64,000 nucleotides of DNA, from the NCBI GenBank assembly GCA_001029295.1, contig LDXJ01000048.1:1-64000 (forward strand), given 5' to 3'. The notes beneath the pieces were generated by a model that made no database searches, was not told the origin of the DNA, and saw only the letters and a list, made by a program, of their open reading frames with translations. The translations under genes were made by a program, and so were the position numbers. The stretch is from Peptococcaceae bacterium CEB3 (lineage in GTDB: Bacteria > Bacillota > Desulfitobacteriia > Desulfitobacteriales > Desulfitobacteriaceae). Below, one piece after another: positions 17,364 through 25,111 of the stretch (its first letter is position 1; each line of letters starts with the position of its first letter).

Positions 17364-18096
17364 AATCGAACAGAACAAGCCGGGCTTGCTGGGGGCCGTG
17401 ACCACGTTGCTCGGAATGTTGGAGATGAACATTGTTACGGTCGCCAGCATCGGAGAGACGAGAAGGGGATTCCTCCTGGATGCTTCTTCGCCTCGGAAAG
17501 TGGAGGCGCTGGCTAAGGCCTTGTCTGAGGTGGATCAGATTCGGGTTACGGCCCTGAGAGAGCCCAATTTGTTGGACCGCGTCGCTTTGAGACACGGCAA
17601 GCGCCTGAGTCTTGCCTCCAGCGATCCGCCGACATATCGCTTCATCCGTGAAGAATTGGGTGTTTTGGTAGACTTTTTGGGGGATACTTTAGTTGAAGGC
17701 GGCCAGCAAATCATCGGCATGAGGGGGATGCCCAGGGTAGGGAAAACGGAGGCTGCCATTGCCGCCTGTGTTTATGCCAATAAGCGCTGGGTTCTGCTCT
17801 CATCCACAATCATCCGCCAGACCCTGAGAACCGAGGTACTGGAAGACGCGCAGGAGTGTGTATTTTTAATAGACGGGATAACGAGCACTTCCCGCGGCGG
17901 CGACAGCCACTGGCACCTGCTGGAAAAAGTGATGCCGATGTCCACGCCGAAGGTCATTGAGCATCCGGACGTTTTTCTGCGCGATGGGCGTTTGCAGGTG
18001 AAATTTGACTCCGTGATCGAAATTCGCCACAGTCCCGGTGATGAGATCAGAATGGAAGAGGTACCGACCAGCTTTTCCGCATTTGACTTAAGTTAA
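17317..18096 (+). CDS. YmfK-like protein (DUF3388)
   Basis: A protein of about 259 residues. Its start (LYLEYEIEQNKPGLLGAVTTLLGMLEMNIVTV, too long for one motif but ACT-like) suggests an N-terminal ACT-type regulatory fold. The C-terminal half has MRGMPRVGKTEAAIAACVYA, a P-loop-like segment, and HWHLLEKVMPMSTPKV. It resembles Bacillus YmfK, also located between ftsK/spoIIIE and the rodZ-like gene. No biochemical function is established. The start is uncertain; the TTG at 17317 fits the family length and overlaps mnmH by 47 bases, with AAGGAG 13 bases upstream. Confidence 0.75.
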   Translation: MTNTWVSRDFLYLEYEIEQNKPGLLGAVTTLLGMLEMNIVTVASIGETRRGFLLDASSPRKVEALAKALSEVDQIRVTALREPNLLDRVALRHGKRLSLASSDPPTYRFIREELGVLVDFLGDTLVEGGQQIIGMRGMPRVGKTEAAIAACVYANKRWVLLSSTIIRQTLRTEVLEDAQECVFLIDGITSTSRGGDSHWHLLEKVMPMSTPKVIEHPDVFLRDGRLQVKFDSVIEIRHSPGDEIRMEEVPTSFSAFDLS

Positions 18097-18114
18097 CGGG
18101 AGGAGGGTTGCTTC

Positions 18115-18939
18115 ATGGCGGGCGAAGGGAACATTTTGCGCACAGCCAGGGAAAGTAAAGGCTGGACTTTGCCGGAAACCGAAGAGGCGACGAAAATTCG
18201 GGTGCGTTATTTACAAGCCCTTGAGGAAGAAAACTATGCGATTCTACCGGGAGCCGCTTACAGTAAAGGTTTCTTGCGGACCTACGCTAACCATTTGGGT
18301 CTCGATCCGGAGGAAATAATAGGACTTTATAAAATGTCGGCGCAGCCCCAGACCCCTCCGGCATTGGAGGGTCCCCTGACTCCGCTTAAGTCGCGCCCGG
18401 TTTGGTTCAGGCCGGCGGTCGCGGGTGTGATGGCGCTCTTGGCCATCGTTCTGGTCATCGGGATTTCGCAGTGGACCCGCAACCCGGGCCCGTCCGCCAA
18501 TTCGGGGTATACGCCGAGTGCTCTGCCCAGTCCGCCCAAACCCCAGAAGCCCGCCAAGAAGACGAATCCGCCGGCGTCTCAGGGCAAGCCGTCCGGCACG
18601 GCCCAAGCGGGCGGAACAGTCGCGGGAGGAACCGCGCCGAGTACTACCGGGCAGGGTACGACGTCCGCGGCCACAACCCCCACGAGCGGCGTGACCGCCA
18701 AACTGGTGTTTACCCAGGATGTCTGGATAGAATTCAACGTGGACGGGCAGGCTCCCGTTCAGCAGTACTTTCATGCGGGTACGACGAAGGAAATCACGGC
18801 CACAGACAAGATTGACCTAATGACTGTGGGCAATGCCGGCGGACTCTCCATAACGGTCAATGGCAAAGCGGTTCCTTCGCTGGGCGGCAACGGGCAGGTG
18901 GTAAACAGTATTATCTTAGACAAAGCGCATTACGGTTGA
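18115..18939 (+). CDS. rodZ: RodZ-like helix-turn-helix membrane protein (YmfM type)
   Basis: A 274-residue protein with the RodZ layout: an N-terminal helix-turn-helix (residues 5-70, ILRTARESKGWTLPETEEAT and YSKGFLRTYANHLGLDPEE), one membrane segment near 100-120 (AVAGVMALLAIVLVIGI), a proline-, glycine- and threonine-rich extracytoplasmic linker, and a C-terminal DUF4115 beta domain (about 195-274, with VWIEFNVDG). RodZ links the MreB cytoskeleton to wall elongation. The ATG follows GGGAGGAGGG. The position after ymfK matches Bacillus ymfM. The linker is low-complexity and unlikely to be conserved. Confidence 0.88.
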   Translation: MAGEGNILRTARESKGWTLPETEEATKIRVRYLQALEEENYAILPGAAYSKGFLRTYANHLGLDPEEIIGLYKMSAQPQTPPALEGPLTPLKSRPVWFRPAVAGVMALLAIVLVIGISQWTRNPGPSANSGYTPSALPSPPKPQKPAKKTNPPASQGKPSGTAQAGGTVAGGTAPSTTGQGTTSAATTPTSGVTAKLVFTQDVWIEFNVDGQAPVQQYFHAGTTKEITATDKIDLMTVGNAGGLSITVNGKAVPSLGGNGQVVNSIILDKAHYG

Positions 18940-18966
18940 GAGCCGGCCGGGAAAGGGGATAGCATT

Positions 18967-19458
18967 TTGGCTAAGGATGCTTCGTTTGACATTGTTTCTC
19001 AAGTGGACACGCAGGAGGTGACAAATGCCGTCCATCAGGCCCAAAAGGAAATCGAACAACGTTTTGACTTTAAGAACAGCAAATCCTCAATCAGTCTGGA
19101 AGGAGACCGCCTGGTGCTGGTCTCAGATGATGATTTTAAACTGCGCAACGTCGTGGATATCTTGGAAGGAAAACTGGTCAAGCGTCAGGTTTCCCTGAAA
19201 GCTCTGGAGTACGGCAAGGTGCAGGCGGCAGCCGGTGACACGGTGCGCCAGGAAGTCAAGCTGATCCAAGGCATTGCCACAGAGAAGGCCAAACAGATTA
19301 ACAAGCGGATCAAAGACAGTAAGATCAAGGTTACGAGTTCCATTCAGGGAGAACAAATCCGGGTGAGCGGGAAGAATAAAGATGACCTGCAAGCGGTGAT
19401 CGCCCTGCTTAAGAAAGAAGATTGGGGCCTTGAGCTGCAGTTTATCAACTACCGCTAA
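18967..19458 (+). CDS. yajQ: YajQ-family nucleotide-binding protein
   Basis: A 163-residue protein covering the whole YajQ family: SFDIVSQVDTQEVTNAVHQA at the start, QRFDFKNSKSSI, the central EYGKVQAAAGDTVRQEVKL, and the C-terminal VSGKNKDDLQAVIALLKK. It has two RRM-like folds. Members bind nucleic acid or nucleotides; a Xanthomonas member binds cyclic di-GMP, but this cannot be assumed here. The start is the TTG at 18967, after the GGGAAAGGGG site. It lies 27 bases behind rodZ and overlaps nothing. Confidence 0.92.
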   Translation: MAKDASFDIVSQVDTQEVTNAVHQAQKEIEQRFDFKNSKSSISLEGDRLVLVSDDDFKLRNVVDILEGKLVKRQVSLKALEYGKVQAAAGDTVRQEVKLIQGIATEKAKQINKRIKDSKIKVTSSIQGEQIRVSGKNKDDLQAVIALLKKEDWGLELQFINYR

Positions 19459-19459
19459 G

Positions 19460-21490
19460 ATGAAAGGGATGGGCGAAGCGAAAGAGGAAAAGACGGCCTT
19501 GCGGGAGAGGACGCTTTTTTTACCCATGAATCGCCAAGACATGCGCCGGCGTGGCTGGGAAGAGCTCGATTTTCTCCTGATCAGCGGGGACGCTTATGTC
19601 GACCACCCCAGCTTTGGGGCGGCCATTATTTCCCGTTGCCTGGAGAAGAAGGGCTATCGGGTCGGGGTCCTGGCTCAACCGGACTGGAGGGATTTGGAGG
19701 TTTTCCGCGGTATGGGGCGCCCCCGCCTGGCCTGCCTGATCACCGGGGGGAATCTCGACTCGCTGGTAAACCATTACACCGCGGCCAAAAAAAGGCGCTC
19801 AAACGACGCTTATTCCCCCGGGGGGGCGAGCGGGAGGCGGCCGGACCGGGCGACGATTGTCTACTCTAACCGCGTGCGGGAGGCTTTACCCGGCGTGCCG
19901 GTGATTATCGGCGGGATCGAAGCTTCCTTGCGGCGCTTTGCCCATTATGACTACTGGAGCGATAAGGTGCGGCGCTCAATCTTGTTGGACAGTCAGGCAG
20001 ACCTCCTGGTCTACGGCATGGGGGAACGGGCGATTTTAGAAATAGCCCGGGAGTTGAGTTCGGGCAAAGAGATCGGGGAGCTTCTTGACCTGCGGGGGAC
20101 CGTGGTTTTGGAGCGGACCTTAGATTGGGCCGGGCCGGAGCGCGGGGATCGCTTAATCCTGCCTTCTTTTGAGGATATTTTCGCTTCAAAACGCCGCTAT
20201 GCCGAATCCTTTATGGAGCAGTATCAGCAGCAGGATCCTGTCCGGGGGAAGACTCTCGTCGAATTTTACCGGCAGGACCGCAAAGTTGTCCGGCAAAACC
20301 CGCCCCAAGAGCCCTTGAGTCAGAGCGAGATGGACGAAATTTACGCTCTCCCCTATACGGGGACTTATCATCCTCAATACGGGCGGGAGGGAGTGCCGGC
20401 GCTGCAGGAGGTAGAGTTCAGTTTGGTCAGCGCCCGGGGTTGTTATGGGTCCTGCTCTTTTTGTGCCCTGACTTTTCACCAGGGACGCATCGTCCAGAGC
20501 CGGAGCGCCCAGTCTATTGTGCGGGAAGCGAAAAGGTTGACCGCCAGTCCCCGTTTCAAGGGCTATATTCACGATGTCGGCGGGCCGACCGCCAACTTCA
20601 GGCGGCCGGCTTGCCCGGGCCAATTGAAAAGAGGCGCCTGTGCTCAGCGCCAGTGCCTTTATCCCTCCCCCTGCGACCGGATTGACCTGGATCACGGGGA
20701 ATATCTGGAACTCCTGCGGGCTCTGCGCAGCCTGCCGGGTGTGAAAAAGGTCTTCGTCCGTTCAGGTATCCGCTACGACGCGGTGCTCGCCGATAAGAAT
20801 ACCCCTTTTCTGCGCGAACTTTGTCAATACCATGTGAGCGGCCAGCTCAAAGTAGCTCCCGAGCATGTCAGCCCGTCCGTGCTGAAGCGTATGGGGAAGC
20901 CGGGTCCGGAGGTTTACGCCGAATTTGTGCGGGAGTTCAAACAGGTGAATGAGGATTTGGGCAAGAAGCAGTATCTTGTGCCCTATCTCATGTCTTCCCA
21001 TCCGGGGAGCGGTTTGAAAGAGGCGGTGGAATTGGCGGAATTTGTCCGCGATCTCGGTGTCAATCCGGAACAGGTCCAGGACTTTATTCCGACTCCCGGG
21101 ACTTTATCGACATGTATGTATTACACCGGCCTCGATCCGCGCACAATGGAAAAAGTATATGTGCCGAAAGGGGTCCGGGAAAAAGCCAGGCAGAGGGCCT
21201 TAATCCAATACCGCAATCCGGCCAACTATTCTTTGGTGGAGGAGGCCTTGCGTCTGGCCGGGCGGGAGGATCTAATCGGGTACGGCAAAAAGTGCCTGAT
21301 CAAGCCACGAAACAGCGAACACGGCAAACACGGCAAAAACGGAGAAAGCGGAAAAAGCGGCCAAAGCGGGAAGCGCGGGAAACAGAGAGCGGCAAACAGG
21401 GGCGGTCGTCACCCCTTGACAGGTCCGAATTCATCCAGGAGGGCGTCTTCGACTTCGTCCAGGGCAAGCAAGGCCAGTTCTTTCAAATAG
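19460..21490 (+). CDS. YgiQ-family radical SAM protein with collagen-like tail
   Basis: A large radical SAM protein of about 676 residues. The N-terminal B12-binding-like domain includes LISGDAYVDHPSFGAAIISR. The radical SAM cluster motif is ARGCYGSCSFCALTFHQGR and the UPF0313/YgiQ C-terminal part has VPYLMSSHPGSGL and QVQDFIPTPGTLSTCMYYTG. The reaction is unknown. The start may be the ATG at 19460, two bases after the yajQ stop, or 19469. The last 60 residues are not family sequence: seven Gly-X-Y triplets, then a serine- and arginine-rich tail. The last 82 bases overlap the convergent gene at 21409-22038. Confidence 0.9.
   Translation: MKGMGEAKEEKTALRERTLFLPMNRQDMRRRGWEELDFLLISGDAYVDHPSFGAAIISRCLEKKGYRVGVLAQPDWRDLEVFRGMGRPRLACLITGGNLDSLVNHYTAAKKRRSNDAYSPGGASGRRPDRATIVYSNRVREALPGVPVIIGGIEASLRRFAHYDYWSDKVRRSILLDSQADLLVYGMGERAILEIARELSSGKEIGELLDLRGTVVLERTLDWAGPERGDRLILPSFEDIFASKRRYAESFMEQYQQQDPVRGKTLVEFYRQDRKVVRQNPPQEPLSQSEMDEIYALPYTGTYHPQYGREGVPALQEVEFSLVSARGCYGSCSFCALTFHQGRIVQSRSAQSIVREAKRLTASPRFKGYIHDVGGPTANFRRPACPGQLKRGACAQRQCLYPSPCDRIDLDHGEYLELLRALRSLPGVKKVFVRSGIRYDAVLADKNTPFLRELCQYHVSGQLKVAPEHVSPSVLKRMGKPGPEVYAEFVREFKQVNEDLGKKQYLVPYLMSSHPGSGLKEAVELAEFVRDLGVNPEQVQDFIPTPGTLSTCMYYTGLDPRTMEKVYVPKGVREKARQRALIQYRNPANYSLVEEALRLAGREDLIGYGKKCLIKPRNSEHGKHGKNGESGKSGQSGKRGKQRAANRGGRHPLTGPNSSRRASSTSSRASKASSFK
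21310..21384 (+). repeat. 9-bp tandem repeats coding Gly-X-Y triplets
   Basis: Units of about nine bases (CGGCAAACA, CGGCAAAAA, CGGAGAAAG and similar) code for GKH GKN GES GKS GQS GKR GKQ at the end of the YgiQ-like protein. Confidence 0.75.
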
Positions 21491-22038
21491 ACGCCGTCCG
21501 GTTCCCCGGCCGTAAAGCCGGCGAAGTCGAGAATGGGTTCATCCGCGTAAAATTTAGAGACAGAGAACTTGGCGTCCGCGGCGCCTTCTTCCGGTTCGTA
21601 GCGCAAGAGGTAGAACTCTGTCGGGTCAAGGACGCTCTGCAGAAATATGGTCTGCCCGGGAGTGACAAAGACGACTCGGGCATCTTCATACTCACGGTTG
21701 ATGAATTGCAAAGTAAAGGCCTGGACAAGGGATTCCCGCGCATCTCCCCGACCGGAGAGGTCCCGGTCCCGGCCGCGGTTGCGGCTGTGCGGTTCGGGCC
21801 AACTGAATTCTTTTTCCGAGGAGTGCTCGGCTTCCATTTCTTCCGCCAGAACTTCCAAGCGCCGGGAAACGGCATCCGGAACAGTGTACTCCGGGCAGGT
21901 GTTGGAACGGCAGTGATAAACAGGCACGCGGTGGATTTGGCCGACCCCGTGGGCTAAGTCGACGGGCAATGTGCGTATACTTAAATATCCTTCATCCCCG
22001 CAGCCGCAGACATCGACCGGCTCCAGAAAATTCGACAT
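21409..22038 (-). CDS. Hypothetical protein with YgiT-type zinc-finger-like N-terminus
   Basis: A 209-residue protein. Residues 9-50 contain CGCGDEG and, 30 residues on, YHCRSNTCPEYTVPD, giving two cysteine pairs like the YgiT-type zinc-binding domain. An acidic, helical middle part (RRLEVLAEEMEAEHSSEKEF) and a mixed C-terminal domain (VVFVTPGQTIFLQSVLDPTEFYLLRY) follow. I do not recognise the C-terminal family. The ATG at 22038 has AAGGAA about ten bases upstream. It is convergent with the ygiQ-like gene and overlaps its unusual tail. It may be a small regulator or a nucleic-acid-binding protein; this is a guess from the cysteine pattern. Confidence 0.7.
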   Translation of the reverse strand: MSNFLEPVDVCGCGDEGYLSIRTLPVDLAHGVGQIHRVPVYHCRSNTCPEYTVPDAVSRRLEVLAEEMEAEHSSEKEFSWPEPHSRNRGRDRDLSGRGDARESLVQAFTLQFINREYEDARVVFVTPGQTIFLQSVLDPTEFYLLRYEPEEGAADAKFSVSKFYADEPILDFAGFTAGEPDGVYLKELALLALDEVEDALLDEFGPVKG

Positions 22039-22192
22039 TCTAACCATTCCTTTCGCTGCGCTCAGACGCAAAACGTCATGACGACAGTGCCTTTCTTAAG
22101 CTCGGTTTTGAACAGTGCACTGATATATCCACTATTTTGCCACGTTTTCGGCTTTGAGACAACACTGGGCGGGGATTCAATTTTTTTACTTT

Positions 22193-22222
22193 TTGACACT
22201 TGGGGAAAAATTGGTTTATACT
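22193..22222 (+). promoter_or_regulatory. Sigma-A promoter of rimO-pgsA
   Basis: Perfect TTGACA (22193-22198), 18-base spacer, TATACT (22217-22222), about 70 bases before the rimO start. Confidence 0.75.
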
Positions 22223-22291
22223 ATGTGAGTAAAGTGTTTAGGGCTTCACGGAAACTCATCGTGCGGGAAGAAGCTTACGAGGTGCGAGAAT

Positions 22292-23626
22292 TTGACCGTC
22301 AAAGCAGCGATTGTGACTCTGGGCTGTCCCAAGAACCAGGTGGACAGTGAGGTAATGGCCGGGATCTTGGGCGAGGAATATGAACTGACGGATCAGCCTG
22401 CGGAGGCGGAGATTATCCTTGTCAATACCTGTACCTTTATCGATCCGGCCAAGGAAGAGTCGATCGATACCATCTTGGAGATGGCGCGTTATAAGGAGGA
22501 GGGCCGGTGCAAAACCCTGATAGCTTGCGGTTGCCTGGCTCAGCGCTACAAAGAAAAGCTGATGGACGAGATCCCGGAGATTGACGGGGTCTTCGGCACC
22601 GGGGGTGTGGGGGAAGTGCGGCAATGGGTGGCTGAGGCGCGCCGCGCGGGAGCCCCGTTTCCCCGGGAGGGAAGGCCGGATTGCAGCTATCCGGAAGAAG
22701 TGGGACGCAAACGTTCCGGACCTCGGCATTGGGCCTACGTGAAGGTGGCTGAAGGGTGTGACAACGCTTGTACATATTGTGTCATCCCGCAGGTGCGGGG
22801 GCCCTATCGCAGCCGGACTGAGGAATCGGTATTGGCTGAAGTCCGCCGCCTGGCGGCGGAAGGGGTGAAGGAAGTCATCCTGGTTGCCCAGGACACATCC
22901 CGCTATGGCAGGGATCTTTACGGTGAATTGCGATTACCGGCTCTCATTCGCAAAATCGCCGGAGTGGATGGGATCCGTTGGATCCGGCTGATGTACTGCT
23001 ACCCGGATCTGGTGACAGATGAACTGATTGACACCATGCGGCAGGAACCCAAAGTGTGCAGTTACCTCGATTTGCCGCTTCAGCACGCCTCTGACAAGGT
23101 ATTGCGGGAAATGAACCGGAGAGGTACCTGTGCCGAGTCAAAAGAACTCATTGGCAAGCTGCGGCGGGCTTTGCCGGATATAAGGATCCGGACGACTTTG
23201 ATTACCGGTTTCCCGGGTGAAAGCGAAGAAGAGTTTGAGCAGCTCCTGCGTTTTGTGCAAGAGACAGAGTTTGATCGCTTGGGGGCATTTGCCTACTCCC
23301 GGGAAGAAAGCACTCCGGCTGCCGGGCGTCCCGATCAGGTCCCGCCGGATATCGGAGAGGCTCGCCGGGACCGGATCATGGCCCTGCAGCAGGAAGTCGC
23401 CCTCAGACGGCAGAGACGTTGGGTTGGGCGCACGCTGCAAGTCCTGTTGGAAGAGTTGCTGCCGGATGGTCGCTGGTTGGGGCGGACGGAAGGAGATGCT
23501 CCCGAGATCGACGGGCAGGTCTATGTTGAAAATAAAACGACACGTTGTCTGAATCCGGGTGATTTTGTCGCCGTGAAAGTTCTGGAAGCGGACAGCTATG
23601 ATTTAACGGGAGAGGTTGTTTTGTGA
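22292..23626 (+). CDS. rimO: Ribosomal protein S12 methylthiotransferase RimO
   Basis: A 444-residue enzyme that adds a methylthio group to an aspartate of ribosomal protein S12. Residues 1-120 are the UPF0004 domain with cluster cysteines (TLGCPKNQVDSE, NTCTFI, CGCLAQRY). The radical SAM domain has EGCDNACTYCVIPQVRG and a C-terminal TRAM domain closes the protein. CPKNQVDSE and IPQVRGPYRSR distinguish RimO from MiaB. It starts at a TTG with GAGGTG upstream, driven by the promoter 70 bases before, and overlaps pgsA by four bases (GTGA), so the two are translationally coupled. Confidence 0.95.
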   Translation: MTVKAAIVTLGCPKNQVDSEVMAGILGEEYELTDQPAEAEIILVNTCTFIDPAKEESIDTILEMARYKEEGRCKTLIACGCLAQRYKEKLMDEIPEIDGVFGTGGVGEVRQWVAEARRAGAPFPREGRPDCSYPEEVGRKRSGPRHWAYVKVAEGCDNACTYCVIPQVRGPYRSRTEESVLAEVRRLAAEGVKEVILVAQDTSRYGRDLYGELRLPALIRKIAGVDGIRWIRLMYCYPDLVTDELIDTMRQEPKVCSYLDLPLQHASDKVLREMNRRGTCAESKELIGKLRRALPDIRIRTTLITGFPGESEEEFEQLLRFVQETEFDRLGAFAYSREESTPAAGRPDQVPPDIGEARRDRIMALQQEVALRRQRRWVGRTLQVLLEELLPDGRWLGRTEGDAPEIDGQVYVENKTTRCLNPGDFVAVKVLEADSYDLTGEVVL

Positions 23627-24180
23627 ATTTGCCCAATCGCTTGACCTTGGCGCGCATCATCATAATCCCCGTGTTTATGGCTTTCCTGCTCTTGCAGGTG
23701 CCGCGGGGGCATACTCTTTTTGCCCATCAGGACGTAGTCGCGGCCGTGATCTTTATTCTGGCCTCAGCGACCGACGGGCTTGACGGCTATATAGCGCGCA
23801 AACGGCATCAAGTCACGGTGTTGGGGAAGTTTATGGATCCGCTGGCTGATAAGCTCTTGGTCTCCGCCGCTTTGATTTCCCTGGTGCAGCTGGGGGACGT
23901 CCCGGCCTGGATAGCCTGGACCATTTTGGGACGGGAGTTTGCCGTCACCGGCTTAAGAGCCATCGCCGCCGCCGACGGGCATGTGATCAGTGCGAGCAAG
24001 CTGGGAAAAATCAAGACCGTAACCCAGGTCATCGCCATTTCGGCGATTCTCCTGCATGATTGGCCGTTTGCTTTGCTGAACATTCCCGTGGGGCAGCCTT
24101 TCTTGTACATTGCTCTCGTTTTTACGATTATCTCGGGGATTGATTACTTACTTAAGGCCAGACTCCTGTTGCGCAAGTAA
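23623..24180 (+). CDS. pgsA: CDP-diacylglycerol-glycerol-3-phosphate 3-phosphatidyltransferase PgsA
   Basis: A 185-residue integral membrane enzyme that makes phosphatidylglycerol phosphate, the first step to phosphatidylglycerol and cardiolipin. The CDP-alcohol phosphatidyltransferase motif DG-x2-AR-x8-G-x3-D-x3-D is intact (DGLDGYIARKRH to GKFMDPLAD, residues 46-68). About four to five membrane segments follow. The GTG start overlaps the rimO stop by four bases. The gene order rimO-pgsA before cinA-recA is common in Gram-positive bacteria. A terminator follows. Confidence 0.95.
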   Translation: MNLPNRLTLARIIIIPVFMAFLLLQVPRGHTLFAHQDVVAAVIFILASATDGLDGYIARKRHQVTVLGKFMDPLADKLLVSAALISLVQLGDVPAWIAWTILGREFAVTGLRAIAAADGHVISASKLGKIKTVTQVIAISAILLHDWPFALLNIPVGQPFLYIALVFTIISGIDYLLKARLLLRK

Positions 24181-24240
24181 TGGACGGCGAACAATGACGG
24201 CGGGCGGCCCGCCGGCAAGAGAACTTATCTTGGAGAAGGC

Positions 24241-24302
24241 AAAAAGCCGCGTTGGCAGCCCATTAGCTTTTAGAATGCTTTTGGGCTCTTGGGGCTTTTT
24301 TA
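24241..24302 (+). terminator. Terminator after pgsA
   Basis: AAAAAGCC (24241-24248) can pair with GGCTTTTT (24293-24300), enclosing an inner hairpin of GCCCATTAGC with GCTTTTGGGC (24258-24286). The T-rich end lies at 24296-24301. Confidence 0.6.
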
Positions 24303-24519
24303 GTGGTGCCGCACTGGCGGCACAGGGGTCGGATGTTGCCGGTAAAGGAACTCGCCCCGCGTGCGGGGAAGTTGTCTCTTTATGGAGCCTGAAGGATCGT
24401 TTACTTTTGAAGAAGTTATTTTTGTGCTTGATTTCTGCTCGTTTGGCAGCGAAAGGCTGTCCGATGTGCCGAATTTGCGTTTTGGGAAAATGTTCTTGTT
24501 CGGTTCTTGTTATACTCCG

Positions 24520-24528
24520 TGCTATAAT
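24520..24528 (+). promoter_or_regulatory. Extended -10 promoter of the FtsH-like operon
   Basis: TGC followed by a perfect TATAAT (24523-24528) about 40 bases upstream of the first gene; the -35 region is weak, as is usual for extended -10 promoters. Confidence 0.6.
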
Positions 24529-24568
24529 GTCAATATGACGTGCAGTATGTCGAAACGGAGGGCAAGAG

Positions 24569-25111
24569 ATGACCAAAGAAAGGATAAAAATTATCAGTCT
24601 GGTCGGGCTCCTGGTCTTTGGCCTATTGCTGAGCGCTCGTTTGCTTTACAATGAGAAATGGGTGGATGCTAACCTGATTCGCCAGAGCCAGCAGATTCCG
24701 GGCGTTGTTTCCGTTGGAGTGGTGGGTTCGTCAGGGCGGCAGGAGTTCGATGTAACAACCAAGAATGTCAGCGATTTGTCCGAAACCAGTGCGATGCTGA
24801 GCAGACTGGCCGGGAAACTGCCGATTCGCTATTTGGATAATCGGAGCCCGGCCCTGGAAGCGGTATATAATCAGATGCAGTTTGCTTTGCAGGAGGGAAT
24901 TGTGCGCGGGGATTTTGTGCGCATGGCGCAGCAGGTCGCAGCCTTGGGGAAGAAAGCCGGCGCGCAAGTCAACTTAACGATGGACAGTGATGAAATCTAT
25001 CTCACACTGACTCAGGGAACCCATCAATTGGTCGCTGTCCTGGACCGGCACGGAGAAGGAAAGTTTTTGCCCAGTGAGGCCCAGGCGGTGAGTAAGGGGG
25101 GATCCGCGTGA
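24569..25111 (+). CDS. Membrane-anchored extracytoplasmic protein, partner of FtsH-like protease
   Basis: A 180-residue protein with one N-terminal membrane segment (residues 8-25, ISLVGLLVFGLLLSARLLY) and an otherwise soluble domain, predicted outside by the positive charges before the segment. I do not recognise the domain; alternating strands and helices appear (GVVSVGVVGSSGRQEFDVTT, ALEAVYNQMQFALQEGIV, LTMDSDEIYLTLTQGTHQLV). The ATG follows GGAGGG. Its end overlaps the start of the protease gene by four bases (GTGA), so the two are tightly coupled. The protease lacks the extracytoplasmic domain found in standard FtsH, so this protein may supply it in trans. That role is inference. Confidence 0.8.
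   Translation: MTKERIKIISLVGLLVFGLLLSARLLYNEKWVDANLIRQSQQIPGVVSVGVVGSSGRQEFDVTTKNVSDLSETSAMLSRLAGKLPIRYLDNRSPALEAVYNQMQFALQEGIVRGDFVRMAQQVAALGKKAGAQVNLTMDSDEIYLTLTQGTHQLVAVLDRHGEGKFLPSEAQAVSKGGSA

Larger units (their letters stand above)
24181..24568 (+). other. Hairpin-rich intergenic region between pgsA and the FtsH-like operon
   Basis: Besides the pgsA terminator, this region holds a perfect hairpin GTGCCGC-ACTG-GCGGCAC (24306-24323) and another CCCCGC-GT-GCGGGG (24355-24368), and GCGGGC-G-GCCCGC near 24201-24213. No convincing coding frame covers it. It could contain a structured RNA or leader, but I recognise no known class. The downstream promoter is at 24520-24528. Confidence 0.4.
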
